Shown in pieces: positions 49,052 to 58,299 of a DNA stretch of 64,000 bases. The DNA comes from Pseudomonas rustica (GTDB taxonomy: Bacteria; Pseudomonadota; Gammaproteobacteria; Pseudomonadales; Pseudomonadaceae). A program made the position numbers and the translations under genes. Below the pieces are notes generated by a model, which was given only the letters and a program-made list of their open reading frames with translations, was not told the origin of the DNA and searched no databases. The stretch lies in the NCBI RefSeq assembly GCF_018336155.1, contig NZ_JAGYHF010000017.1:1-64000 (forward strand), read 5' to 3'. How positions within the stretch are numbered: position 1 is the stretch's first letter; each line of letters begins with the position of its first letter.

Positions 49052-50593
49052 ATGTCCACATCTACCTTGCGTACGCCCCCTATCTCCGAGATCTACGACC
49101 TCGCCGTTATCGGCGGCGGGATCAATGGGGTGGGGATCGCAGCGGATGCCGCCGGTCGCGGTCTCTCGGTGTTCCTTTGCGAAAAGGACGACCTCGCCAG
49201 CCACACTTCGTCGGCCAGCAGCAAGCTGATCCACGGTGGCCTGCGCTACCTCGAACATTACGAATTCCGCCTGGTGCGCGAAGCACTGGCCGAGCGCGAA
49301 GTGCTGCTGGCCAAAGCCCCGCACATCGTCAAGCCGATGCGCTTCGTGCTACCGCACCGTCCGCACCTGCGCCCGGCGTGGATGATTCGTGCCGGCCTGT
49401 TCCTGTATGACAACCTCGGCAAGCGCGAAAAACTGCCAGGTTCGAAAAGCCTCAAGTTCGGCGCCGACAGCGCGCTGAAAAGCGAAATCAAGAAAGGCTT
49501 CGAATACTCCGATTGCTGGGTCGACGACGCTCGCCTCGTGGTACTCAACGCCATGGCCGCCCGCGAAAAAGGCGCCCACGTACACACCCAGACCCGTTGC
49601 GTCAGCGCCCGTCGCGCCAAAGGTTTGTGGCACCTGAACCTGGAACGCGCCGACGGCAGCCTGTTTTCGATCACCGCCAAAGCGCTGGTGAACGCCGCCG
49701 GCCCGTGGGTTGCCAAGTTCATTCGTGACGATCTGAAGATGGAATCGCCGTACGGCATCCGTCTGATTCAAGGCAGCCACATCATCGTGCCGAAACTGTA
49801 CGAAGGCGATCACGCGCACATCCTGCAAAACGAAGATCAGCGCATCGTCTTCACCATTCCATACTTGAACAACCACTTCACCCTGATCGGCACCACCGAC
49901 CGTGAATACACCGGCGACCCGGCGAAAGTGGCGATTACCGACGGCGAAACCGATTACCTGCTGAAAGTGGTCAACGCTCACTTCAAGAAACAAGTCAGCC
50001 GCGAAGACATCCAGCACAGCTACTCAGGCGTGCGTCCACTGTGCAACGACGAATCCGACAACCCGTCGGCGGTCACCCGCGATTACACCTTGGCGCTGTC
50101 CGGCAGCACTGAAGAAGCGCCGCTTCTGTCGGTGTTCGGCGGCAAGCTGACCACCTACCGCAAACTCGCCGAATCGGCGATGGCGCAACTGATGCCGTTC
50201 TTCACCCAGATGCGCCCGAGCTGGACGGCCACCGCCACCCTGCCCGGCGGCGAAGACATGACCACGCCGCAAGCCTTGAGCGCGCTGATTCGCGACAAGT
50301 ACGACTTTGTGCCGACCGAGATCGCGCGTCGCTGGTCGACCACGTACGGCAGCCGCACCTGGCGCATGCTCGAGGGCGTTGAAACCCTCGCCGACATGGG
50401 CGAACACATTGGCGGCGGGCTCTACACCCGTGAAGTCGATTACCTGTGCAGCGAAGAGTGGGCGACCTCGGCGCATGACATTCTGTGGCGTCGTAGCAAG
50501 CTGGGCTTGTTTACCACTCCGGCGGAGCAGGAGAAGCTTGCCGCGTATCTGGGTAAGGTTGAGCAGAACCGTAGCAAGATTGAAGCGGCGTGA
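49052..50593 (+). CDS. glpD: Aerobic glycerol-3-phosphate dehydrogenase
   Basis: A 513-aa membrane-associated flavoprotein passing electrons from glycerol 3-phosphate to quinone. The FAD-binding GGGINGVGIAADAAGRGLSV lies near residue 16-35, SSKLIHGGLRYLEHYEFRLV follows, and GGKLTTYRKLAE is in the C-terminal half. Confidence 0.97.
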   Translation: MSTSTLRTPPISEIYDLAVIGGGINGVGIAADAAGRGLSVFLCEKDDLASHTSSASSKLIHGGLRYLEHYEFRLVREALAEREVLLAKAPHIVKPMRFVLPHRPHLRPAWMIRAGLFLYDNLGKREKLPGSKSLKFGADSALKSEIKKGFEYSDCWVDDARLVVLNAMAAREKGAHVHTQTRCVSARRAKGLWHLNLERADGSLFSITAKALVNAAGPWVAKFIRDDLKMESPYGIRLIQGSHIIVPKLYEGDHAHILQNEDQRIVFTIPYLNNHFTLIGTTDREYTGDPAKVAITDGETDYLLKVVNAHFKKQVSREDIQHSYSGVRPLCNDESDNPSAVTRDYTLALSGSTEEAPLLSVFGGKLTTYRKLAESAMAQLMPFFTQMRPSWTATATLPGGEDMTTPQALSALIRDKYDFVPTEIARRWSTTYGSRTWRMLEGVETLADMGEHIGGGLYTREVDYLCSEEWATSAHDILWRRSKLGLFTTPAEQEKLAAYLGKVEQNRSKIEAA

Positions 50594-50610
50594 TTTGAAC
50601 ATTGGTTAAA

Positions 50611-50650
50611 CAAAAAGCCCCTGAATCGTAAGGTTCAGGGGCTTTTTGTT
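50611..50650 (+). terminator. glpD terminator
   Basis: AAAAAGCCCCTGAA-tcgtaagg-TTCAGGGGCTTTTT, a strong hairpin 18 bp after the stop. Confidence 0.9.
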
Positions 50651-50692
50651 TTGTGGGTTCTGCAAAATCTGGTTGGGTCAGTTGGATCTTTT

Positions 50693-50853
50693 CCCCCTCA
50701 CCCCAGCCCTCTCCCCCAAGGGGTAGAGGGGGAAGGGAGCCGATCCTCATGGGCTTCAAAATCTAAGTTCGACTCGGTATCTCACGTCGGCGTAACTCGA
50801 CCATCCACTGCGGTCAGTCCCCTCTCCCTCCGGGAGAGGGCTAGGGTGAGGGG
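50693..50853. repeat. Paired CCCTCACCC-CAGCCCTCTCCC repeat
   Basis: An outer pair CCCTCACCCCAGCCCTCTCC / GGGAGAGGGCTAGGGTGAGG is inverted about 125 bp apart, and each half holds an inner hairpin. This is a common intergenic repeat type of Pseudomonas and related genomes. Confidence 0.75.
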
Positions 50854-50863
50854 CTCCTGACTG

Positions 50864-50877
50864 TTCGGTTTTCCGAA
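50864..50877. promoter_or_regulatory. AauR-type binding palindrome, perfect copy
   Basis: TTCGGTTTTCCGAA is an exact match to the AauR motif TTCGG-N4-CCGAA as I remember it. It lies about 120 bp upstream of the sigma-54 promoter. Confidence 0.7.
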
Positions 50878-50894
50878 CGAGACTCCCCGGTCAA

Positions 50895-50908
50895 TTCGGT
50901 AAACCGGA
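50895..50908. promoter_or_regulatory. AauR-type binding palindrome, imperfect copy
   Basis: TTCGGTAAACCGGA differs from TTCGG-N4-CCGAA at one position. Its centre is 31 bp from the centre of the first palindrome, close to three helical turns. Confidence 0.6.
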
Positions 50909-50983
50909 TCACTCCTCACAAAAAAATCCGCCATAAAACTTTAATCTCCTTATAAATCATAACCTTAACCAATCCAGACTGGT

Positions 50984-51000
50984 CTGGCACGAGTCATGCT
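50984..51000 (+). promoter_or_regulatory. Sigma-54 promoter of aatJQMP
   Basis: CTGGCACGAGTCATGCT fits YTGGCACG-N4-TTGCW with one mismatch (A for the first T of the -12 element). It is 117 bp before aatJ and downstream of two AauR-like sites. Confidence 0.75.
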
Positions 51001-51116
51001 CTACACTCTCTCGACGAATGCCTGTTGTGCCAACACTTCAGGAGCCGTCAGGCATTCGAAGCACAAAAGGGCCGACGAACTGGCTCCATAAAAAAAACAA
51101 TGTCGAGGAAAATTTG

Positions 51117-52043
51117 ATGCGCATCGTTCCCCATATCCTGGGCGCAGCCATTGCTGCCGCTCTGATCAGCACGCCAGTTTTCGCCGCCGAACTCACCGGC
51201 ACCCTGAAGAAAATCAACGATTCGGGCACCATCACGCTCGCTCACCGCGACAGCTCCATTCCGTTTTCCTACATTGCAGATGCTTCCGGCAAACCAGTGG
51301 GCTACTCCCACGACATTCAGGTGGCTATCGTTGAAGCCCTGAAAAAAGACCTGAACAAGCCCGATCTGCAGGTCAAATACAACCTGGTGACCTCGCAAAC
51401 CCGTATCCCGCTGATCCAGAACGGCACCGCGGATATCGAGTGTGGCTCGACCACCAACAACGCCGAACGCGCCCAGCAAGTCGACTTCACCGTCAACATC
51501 TTCGAAATCGGCACCCGTCTGCTGGTCAAGAAAGACAAGGATGGCAAGCCGTCCTACGCTGACTTCGCCGACCTCAAAGGCAAAAACGTCGTGACCACCG
51601 CGGGCACCACGTCCGAGCGCATCATCAAAGCGATGAACGCCGACAAGCAGATGGGCATGAACATCATCTCCGCCAAAGACCACGGCGAATCCTTCAACAT
51701 GCTGGAAAGCGGCCGCGCCGTTGCCTTCATGATGGACGACGCTTTGCTGGCCGGCGAAGAAGCCAAGGCCAAGAAGCCGAACGACTGGATCATCACCGGT
51801 ACTCCACAGTCCTTCGAAGCCTATGCGTGCATGGTTCGTAAAGACGACCCGGCCTTCAAGAAAGCCGTCGATGACGCCATCGTGGGTCTGTACAAGTCTG
51901 GCGAGATCAACAAGATCTACAGCAAGTGGTTCGAGAGCCCGATCCCACCAAAAGGCCTGAACCTCAACTTCCCGATGAGCGACAAGGTAAAAGGTCTGAT
52001 CGCCACCCCGAGCGACAAGCCGGCGCCTGACGTAAAAATCTGA
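51117..52043 (+). CDS. aatJ: Acidic amino acid ABC transporter, periplasmic binding protein
   Basis: A 308-aa family 3 solute-binding protein: signal peptide RIVPHILGAAIAAALISTP ending at VFA-A, then TLKKINDSGTITLAHRDSSI and GYSHDIQ, ending DKPAPDVKI. It is close to the glutamate/aspartate binding proteins AatJ/GltI. The ATG at 51117 is chosen because it starts the signal peptide. Confidence 0.9.
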   Translation: MRIVPHILGAAIAAALISTPVFAAELTGTLKKINDSGTITLAHRDSSIPFSYIADASGKPVGYSHDIQVAIVEALKKDLNKPDLQVKYNLVTSQTRIPLIQNGTADIECGSTTNNAERAQQVDFTVNIFEIGTRLLVKKDKDGKPSYADFADLKGKNVVTTAGTTSERIIKAMNADKQMGMNIISAKDHGESFNMLESGRAVAFMMDDALLAGEEAKAKKPNDWIITGTPQSFEAYACMVRKDDPAFKKAVDDAIVGLYKSGEINKIYSKWFESPIPPKGLNLNFPMSDKVKGLIATPSDKPAPDVKI

Positions 52044-52236
52044 TTCCTGACTAACCTTATCTCCTGAGGGAGCCACTCTCCCTCAGGCGTCTGTTACTAC
52101 CTGCTGGCTGTACTGTGGAACACTCGACCTGGCGGTTTTCGAGCCGATCGCGTGTGCCCGGCGTTCAACGTCGGACGGGAAAGGATTTTCCCCGAGCGGG
52201 TGCTTGTACATCGATCGATCTCGAGGGGAGACCCTA

Positions 52237-52983
52237 ATGAATTACAACTGGGACTGGGGCGTGTTCTTCAAGTCCACCGGCGTCGGCAGCGAGACTTATC
52301 TCGACTGGTACGTCACCGGTTTGGGCTGGACCATTGCCATTGCCATCGTGGCATGGATCATCGCCTTGCTGCTGGGCTCCATTCTGGGGGTCATGCGCAC
52401 TGTGCCAAACCGCATCGTATCGGGCATCGCGACCTGCTACGTGGAACTGTTTCGTAATGTGCCGCTGCTGGTTCAGCTGTTCATCTGGTACTTCCTGGTG
52501 CCCGACCTGCTGCCGCAAAACCTGCAGGACTGGTACAAACAAGACCTCAACCCGACCACCTCGGCTTACCTGAGCGTTGTCGTGTGCCTGGGCTTGTTCA
52601 CCGCTGCGCGTGTTTGCGAGCAAGTGCGTACCGGTATTCAGGCGCTGCCACGCGGCCAGGAATCCGCCGCGCGTGCCATGGGTTTCAAGCTGCCGCAGAT
52701 CTACTGGAACGTGCTGCTGCCCCAGGCCTACCGCATCATCATTCCGCCGCTTACCTCGGAATTCCTCAACGTCTTCAAGAACTCCTCCGTGGCGTCCTTG
52801 ATCGGTTTGATGGAATTGCTGGCACAAACCAAACAGACCGCCGAATTTTCGGCCAACCTGTTTGAAGCCTTCACCCTGGCCACGCTGATTTACTTCACCC
52901 TGAACATGAGCCTGATGCTGCTGATGCGCGTGGTCGAGAAGAAAGTCGCGGTGCCTGGCCTGATCTCCGTGGGGGGCAAATAA
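52237..52983 (+). CDS. aatQ: Acidic amino acid ABC transporter permease
   Basis: A 248-aa HisMQ-type permease with five helices and the EAA loop (EQVRTGIQALPRGQESAARAMG). ATG 52237 follows GGGGAG. The gap to aatJ is 193 bp and may contain attenuating structure; the next gene starts at the stop codon. Confidence 0.9.
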   Translation: MNYNWDWGVFFKSTGVGSETYLDWYVTGLGWTIAIAIVAWIIALLLGSILGVMRTVPNRIVSGIATCYVELFRNVPLLVQLFIWYFLVPDLLPQNLQDWYKQDLNPTTSAYLSVVVCLGLFTAARVCEQVRTGIQALPRGQESAARAMGFKLPQIYWNVLLPQAYRIIIPPLTSEFLNVFKNSSVASLIGLMELLAQTKQTAEFSANLFEAFTLATLIYFTLNMSLMLLMRVVEKKVAVPGLISVGGK

Positions 52984-53654
52984 TGGACTTCGATTTCAGC
53001 GGCATCATCCCCGCTATCCCGGGCCTGTGGAACGGCATGGTGATGACCTTGCAGTTGATGGTCATGGGCGTGGTCGGCGGCATCGTGCTCGGCACGATCC
53101 TGGCGCTGATGCGCCTGTCGTCGAGCAAACTGTTGTCACGCGTGGCCGGCGCTTATGTGAACTACTTCCGTTCGATCCCGCTGCTGCTGGTGATCACCTG
53201 GTTCTACCTGGCGGTGCCGTTCGTGCTGCGCTGGATTACCGGTGAAGACACGCCGATCGGCGCGTTCACCTCCTGCGTCGTGGCCTTCATGATGTTCGAA
53301 GCCGCGTACTTCTGCGAAATCGTCCGCGCCGGTGTGCAGTCGATCCCCAAAGGTCAGATGGCCGCTGCACAGGCGATGGGCATGACCTATGGCCAGACCA
53401 TGCGTCTGATCATCCTGCCTCAGGCGTTCCGCAAGATGACGCCGTTGCTGCTGCAACAGTCGATCATCCTGTTCCAGGACACCTCGCTGGTTTACACCGT
53501 GGGTCTGGTGGACTTCCTCAACTCCGCCCGCTCCAGCGGCGACATCATTGGCCGTTCCAACGAGTTCCTGATCTTCGCCGGTGTCGTCTACTTCATCATC
53601 AGCTTTTCCGCCTCGCTGCTGGTCAAGCGTCTGCAAAAAAGGTTCGCCGTATGA
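52983..53654 (+). CDS. aatM: Acidic amino acid ABC transporter permease
   Basis: A 223-aa HisMQ-type permease (EIVRAGVQSIPKGQMAAAQAMG is the EAA loop). Its start overlaps the aatQ stop by one base, and its end overlaps aatP by 4 bp. It forms the heterodimeric channel with AatQ. Confidence 0.9.
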   Translation: MDFDFSGIIPAIPGLWNGMVMTLQLMVMGVVGGIVLGTILALMRLSSSKLLSRVAGAYVNYFRSIPLLLVITWFYLAVPFVLRWITGEDTPIGAFTSCVVAFMMFEAAYFCEIVRAGVQSIPKGQMAAAQAMGMTYGQTMRLIILPQAFRKMTPLLLQQSIILFQDTSLVYTVGLVDFLNSARSSGDIIGRSNEFLIFAGVVYFIISFSASLLVKRLQKRFAV

Positions 53655-54385
53655 TCTCTATCAAGAACATCAACAAGTGGTATGGGGACTTCCAGGTACT
53701 GACGGATTGCAGCACCGAGGTCAAAAAAGGCGAAGTGATCGTGGTCTGCGGCCCGTCCGGTTCGGGTAAATCGACCCTGATCAAATGCGTCAACGCGCTG
53801 GAGCCGTTCCAGAAAGGCGACGTTGTGGTTGACGGTACGTCGATTGCCGATCCGAAGACCAACCTGCCGAAACTGCGTTCGCGCGTCGGCATGGTGTTCC
53901 AGCATTTCGAACTGTTTCCGCACCTGACCATCACCGAAAACCTGACCATCGCGCAGATCAAGGTGTTGGGCCGCAGCAAGGAAGAGGCGACCAAAAAAGG
54001 TCTGCAGCTGCTCGATCGCGTGGGTTTGTCGGCGCACGCGCACAAGCATCCGGGGCAACTGTCCGGTGGTCAGCAACAGCGTGTGGCAATTGCCCGCGCG
54101 CTGGCGATGGATCCGATCGTCATGCTGTTCGACGAACCTACTTCGGCGCTCGACCCGGAGATGGTTAACGAAGTGCTCGACGTGATGGTGCAACTGGCCC
54201 ACGAAGGCATGACTATGATGTGCGTAACCCACGAAATGGGTTTTGCGCGCAAAGTGGCCGATCGCGTGATTTTCATGGATGCCGGCAAGATCATCGAAGA
54301 CTGCCCGAAAGAGGAGTTCTTCGGCGACATCAAAGCCCGCTCCGAACGCGCGCAGCACTTCCTCGAGAAAATCCTGCAGCACTAA
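53651..54385 (+). CDS. aatP: Acidic amino acid ABC transporter ATPase
   Basis: A 244-aa ATPase: Walker A GPSGSGKST, signature LSGGQQQRVAIARAL, Walker B VMLFDEPTSALDPE, switch VTHEMGFA. It is of the GltL/GlnQ type and the last gene of aatJQMP. Confidence 0.93.
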   Translation: MISIKNINKWYGDFQVLTDCSTEVKKGEVIVVCGPSGSGKSTLIKCVNALEPFQKGDVVVDGTSIADPKTNLPKLRSRVGMVFQHFELFPHLTITENLTIAQIKVLGRSKEEATKKGLQLLDRVGLSAHAHKHPGQLSGGQQQRVAIARALAMDPIVMLFDEPTSALDPEMVNEVLDVMVQLAHEGMTMMCVTHEMGFARKVADRVIFMDAGKIIEDCPKEEFFGDIKARSERAQHFLEKILQH

Positions 54386-54439
54386 AAGCAACACACCCGC
54401 ACCCTGTCTGTGGGGTGCGGGCTGCCTGACAATGAGATC

Positions 54440-54562
54440 CCCTGTGGCGAGGGGATTTATCCCCGATGGGCTGCGAAGCGGCCCCAGCAGTTCAAAGTCA
54501 AACCGCATGCAAGGGTTTGACGACTGCTGCGCAGCCGATCGGGGATAAATCCCCTCGCCACA
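54440..54562. repeat. Paired repeat of the GGCGAGGGGATTTATCCCC family
   Basis: Same type as 11119-11252: inverted copies at 54443-54463 and 54541-54562 with GC-rich linker. Confidence 0.8.
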
Positions 54563-54626
54563 GAGTCCACCTCCAAACCAGCGGTGATTCACAAACAAGT
54601 GTTGTGGTTGACCCAAGGCATCTGTG

Positions 54627-56528
54627 ATGAAATGCGACCCCAATCTCTATCGCGCCGCGCCGCCATCACTTGCCGTGAAGCCCCGTCTGATTCGTCATTT
54701 GTTCCTACCACCGCTGATCATCATTTTGATGATCGGGTTGGGTTACGCCGGGTTCTGGGTCAGTGAGCACTTTGGCATTCGCAACCTCAGCGAAAACGGC
54801 CAGCGCCAGCTCGAACTGAACGCCCGCGCGGTCGAAAGCGAGATCAGCAAATACACCTACCTGCCCAGCCTGCTGGAACTCGAAACCAGTGTGTCGCGGC
54901 TGCTGGCCGACCCGACCACGGAACACCGGCAAACGGTCAACGCTTACCTTGAAGGCCTGAACCGACGCAGTCGCAGTCGGGCCATCTACGTCATGGACAC
55001 CACCGGCCGCGTCATGGCCACCAGCAACTGGCGCGATGTCGACAGTTATCTCGGTGAAGACCTGTCCTTCCGTGCCTATTTCCAGAAAGCCGTGCGCGGT
55101 GAACCCGGGCGTTTCTACGGCATCGGCAGCACCAACGGCGAACCCGGTTACTACCTCGCCCACGGCCTCGAAGAGCACGGCAAGATCATCGGCGTCGCCG
55201 TGGTCAAAGTGCGTCTGGAAGCCATGGAAGAACGCTGGCAGCGCGCGCGTCTCGAAGCGTTTGTCAGCGATGAAAACGGCATCATCATTCTTTCCAGCGA
55301 TCCGGCACGCCGGCTCAAATCAGTGATTCCGCTGAGCGAGGAAACCAAAGAAAAACTCGCCCGCAGCCTGCAGTACTACTGGTTCCCGCTAATCGAACTA
55401 CAACCGCTGGCCCGCGAAACATTGGCCGAAGGCGTGGAAAAACTCACCTTCCCGGCCAACAGCGAAGTGCAGTCAGGCGAGGACGACATCAGCTACCTGG
55501 CGCAGACCCGGCCATTGAGCGACACGCCGTGGAATTTCACCCTGCTCACGCCGTTGCAGGACTTGCGCCGCGAGGCGATCAACCAAGGCATTCTCGTCGC
55601 CGTGGCGTTCGCACTGGTCGCCTTCCTGCTGATCGCCTGGAACGAGCGGCGCAAAGTGATCGCCACCCGCCTCGCCGCCCGCGAAGCCTTGCAGGAAGCC
55701 AATAATCAACTGGAGCGTCGGATTACCGAACGCACCACCGACCTGCGCGCCAGCAACGAGCGCTTGAAGAGTCAGATCCGCGAACGCCGTCAAGCCGAAG
55801 AGACCTTGCGCCGCGCGCAGGATGAACTGGTGCAGGCCGGTAAACTCGCCGCCATCGGCCAGATGTCGACCAGCATTGCCCACGAATTGAATCAGCCACT
55901 GGCCGCGATGCGCACGCTCTCGGGCAACACCGTACGTTTTCTGGAACGCGGTCAGCTCGACGTCGCCAGCACCAACCTCAAGACCATCAATGACCTGATC
56001 GACCGCATGGGCCGAATCACCGCGAGCCTGCGCTCGTTCGCCCGCCGGGGTGACAATCAGGGTCAGGCCAGTCTCGGCAAAGCCGTGGACGCCGCACTGC
56101 AATTGCTCGGCGCGCGTGTTGAACATGCGGCGCTGCAAATCCATCGGCAGTTCATCGATGTGCAAGTGCAGATCGACCAGACTCGCCTCGAACAGATTCT
56201 GGTCAATCTGGTCGGCAACGCCCTCGATGCGATGCAGGCGCAACCGCAGCCCGAACTGTGGCTGGAGGGCGAAGAATTCAACGGCAAATATCGCCTGCGC
56301 GTGCGCGACAACGGTCACGGCATCGACGCCGAAGCGCGCAAGCATCTGTTCGAACCGTTCTTCACCACCAAACCCGGCGAACAAGGCCTGGGTCTGGGCC
56401 TGACGCTTTCCGCCAGCCTCGCCGCTGCCACCGGCGGTCATCTGGGTGTCGAACACCCGGGCGGCGGCGGAACCACCTTCGTCCTCAGTTTACCGTTGGT
56501 AAGCCCTACTCCCGCCGAGCCAATATGA
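54627..56528 (+). CDS. aauS: Sensor histidine kinase AauS
   Basis: A 633-aa DctB-like kinase. TM1 is about 28-48, followed by a periplasmic double Cache-type sensor of about 270 aa (MDTTGRVMATSNWRDVDSYL, LSFRAYFQKAV), TM2 about 312-332, a coiled coil, HisKA with IAHELNQPLAAMR, and an ATPase with VRDNGHGID and GLGLGL. In P. putida and P. aeruginosa AauS-AauR senses acidic amino acids, and the neighbouring aat operon supports this. ATG 54627 is preferred over GTG 54624. Confidence 0.9.
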   Translation: MKCDPNLYRAAPPSLAVKPRLIRHLFLPPLIIILMIGLGYAGFWVSEHFGIRNLSENGQRQLELNARAVESEISKYTYLPSLLELETSVSRLLADPTTEHRQTVNAYLEGLNRRSRSRAIYVMDTTGRVMATSNWRDVDSYLGEDLSFRAYFQKAVRGEPGRFYGIGSTNGEPGYYLAHGLEEHGKIIGVAVVKVRLEAMEERWQRARLEAFVSDENGIIILSSDPARRLKSVIPLSEETKEKLARSLQYYWFPLIELQPLARETLAEGVEKLTFPANSEVQSGEDDISYLAQTRPLSDTPWNFTLLTPLQDLRREAINQGILVAVAFALVAFLLIAWNERRKVIATRLAAREALQEANNQLERRITERTTDLRASNERLKSQIRERRQAEETLRRAQDELVQAGKLAAIGQMSTSIAHELNQPLAAMRTLSGNTVRFLERGQLDVASTNLKTINDLIDRMGRITASLRSFARRGDNQGQASLGKAVDAALQLLGARVEHAALQIHRQFIDVQVQIDQTRLEQILVNLVGNALDAMQAQPQPELWLEGEEFNGKYRLRVRDNGHGIDAEARKHLFEPFFTTKPGEQGLGLGLTLSASLAAATGGHLGVEHPGGGGTTFVLSLPLVSPTPAEPI

Positions 56529-57853
56529 ACCAAGAACTCAGTGTGCTGATCGTCGAAGACGACCCCCATGTGCTGCTCGGCTGCCAACAAGCGCTGACGC
56601 TGGAAGACATTCCCTGCGTCGGCGTCGGCAGTGCCGAAGAAGCGCTGGAGCGGGTCGGCGACAATTTTGCCGGCATCGTCATCAGCGATATTCGCCTGCC
56701 GGGCATCGATGGCCTCGAACTGCTCACGCGCCTCAAGCAGCGCGACCGTAGCCTGCCAGTGGTGTTGATCACCGGGCATGGCGACATCTCCATGGCCGTC
56801 GGCGCGATGCAGAAAGGCGCCTACGACTTCATGGAAAAACCGTTCTCGCCGGAACGTCTGGTCGATGTTGCGCGACGTGCGCTGGAGCAACGCAGCCTCG
56901 CTCGCGAAGTGTCGTCGCTGCGTCGGCAACTGGCCGAACGTGATTCGCTCGAAGGACGCATCATCGGTCGCTCGCCGGCCATGCAGAACCTGCGCGAACT
57001 GATCGCCAACGTCGCCGACACCTCGGCCAACGTGTTGATCGAAGGCGAAACCGGCACCGGTAAAGAACTGGTCGCCCGTTGCCTGCACGATTTCAGTCGG
57101 CGCCACAGCAAACAGTTCGTCGCGCTGAACTGCGGTGGTCTGCCGGAAAACCTCTTCGAAAGTGAGATCTTCGGCCACGAGGCCAACGCCTTCACCGGTG
57201 CCGGCAAACGGCGCATCGGCAAAATCGAACACGCCGACGGCGGCACGCTGTTCCTCGATGAAGTGGAAAGCATGCCGCTGCCGTTGCAGATCAAACTGCT
57301 GCGCGTGTTGCAGGAACGCACCCTCGAACGCCTCGGCTCGAACCAGAGCGTGGCAGTAGATTGCCGGGTGATCGCAGCGACCAAATCCGATCTCGACGAG
57401 TCGAGCAAGGCTGGCGAATTCCGCAGCGATTTGTACTACCGCCTCAACGTGGTGACGCTGGAATTGCCGCCCCTGCGCGAGCGCCGCGAAGACATTCTGC
57501 AACTGTTCGAACACTTCACTCAGCAATCGGCCCTGCGCTTCGACCGCGCGCTGCCGGAGCTGGACAACCAGACCTTGTCGAACCTGATGAGCCACGACTG
57601 GCCGGGCAACGTGCGTGAATTACGTAACGTTGCTGAGCGATTTGCTCTCGGCCTGCCGGCGTTCAAAAAGTCCGGTGCCAACAGCGGCGGACAAGGCCTG
57701 GGCTTTGCCGAAGCGGTGGAAGCCTTCGAACGCAACCTGCTCAGCGATGCGTTGCAACGCAGCGGCGGCAACCTGACTCAAGCGAGTCTTGAGTTGGGCA
57801 TGGCCAAGACCACGCTGTTCGACAAAGTGAAAAAATACGGCCTGAGCCATTAA
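56525..57853 (+). CDS. aauR: Sigma-54-dependent response regulator AauR
   Basis: A 442-aa DctD/NtrC-type activator: receiver with ISDIRLPGIDG, AAA+ domain with Walker A GETGTGKE and Walker B GGTLFLDEVES, and a Fis-type C-terminal HTH (LTQASLELGMAKTTLFDKVK). The sigma-54 contact loop reads NAFTGA rather than GAFTGA. It overlaps aauS by 4 bp. It should bind the palindromes upstream of aatJ. Confidence 0.92.
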   Translation: MNQELSVLIVEDDPHVLLGCQQALTLEDIPCVGVGSAEEALERVGDNFAGIVISDIRLPGIDGLELLTRLKQRDRSLPVVLITGHGDISMAVGAMQKGAYDFMEKPFSPERLVDVARRALEQRSLAREVSSLRRQLAERDSLEGRIIGRSPAMQNLRELIANVADTSANVLIEGETGTGKELVARCLHDFSRRHSKQFVALNCGGLPENLFESEIFGHEANAFTGAGKRRIGKIEHADGGTLFLDEVESMPLPLQIKLLRVLQERTLERLGSNQSVAVDCRVIAATKSDLDESSKAGEFRSDLYYRLNVVTLELPPLRERREDILQLFEHFTQQSALRFDRALPELDNQTLSNLMSHDWPGNVRELRNVAERFALGLPAFKKSGANSGGQGLGFAEAVEAFERNLLSDALQRSGGNLTQASLELGMAKTTLFDKVKKYGLSH

Positions 57854-57864
57854 GCGAGAACGAC

Positions 57865-58203
57865 GTGGATCTGTTTTTCAAAGCGCTGTTGGGCGCAGCG
57901 GTGGTGCTGATCATCGCGGCGCTGTCGAAGACCAAAAATTACTACATCGCCGGATTGGTGCCGCTGTTTCCGACGTTTGCGCTGATTGCGCATTACATCG
58001 TTGGCAAGGGCCGCTCGATTGAGGATTTGAAGACGACGATCGTGTTCGGGATGTGGTCGATCATTCCGTACTTCGTCTATCTGGCGACGTTGTATGTGAT
58101 GGTAGACCGGATGCGGCTGGAGGCTTCATTGGCGGTGGCGGCGGTGGCTTGGTTGATGGCGGCTACGGTGTTGGTGACGGTTTGGGTGCGCCTGCACAGC
58201 TGA
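57865..58203 (+). CDS. glpM: GlpM-family membrane protein
   Basis: A 112-aa protein with four hydrophobic helices (LFFKALLGAAVVLIIAAL, YIAGLVPLFPTFALIAHYIV and two more). It is similar to GlpM, described in P. aeruginosa near the glp regulon and linked to alginate. The start is GTG at 57865, 11 bp after aauR, so it may be read through from aauSR. Function unknown. Confidence 0.8.
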   Translation: MDLFFKALLGAAVVLIIAALSKTKNYYIAGLVPLFPTFALIAHYIVGKGRSIEDLKTTIVFGMWSIIPYFVYLATLYVMVDRMRLEASLAVAAVAWLMAATVLVTVWVRLHS

Positions 58204-58206
58204 CTC

Positions 58207-58288
58207 CTGTAGGAGCTGCCGAAGGCTGCGATCTTTTGATCTTGCTGTTTAAAAGATCAAAAGATCGCAGCCTTCGGCAGCTCCTACA
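58207..58288. repeat. Paired REP-like repeat (GATCGCAGCCTTCGG family)
   Basis: Inverted pair between convergent glpM and the DsbA-family gene; the loop is about 15 bp. Confidence 0.85.
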
Positions 58289-58299
58289 TCGGTAGGTGT

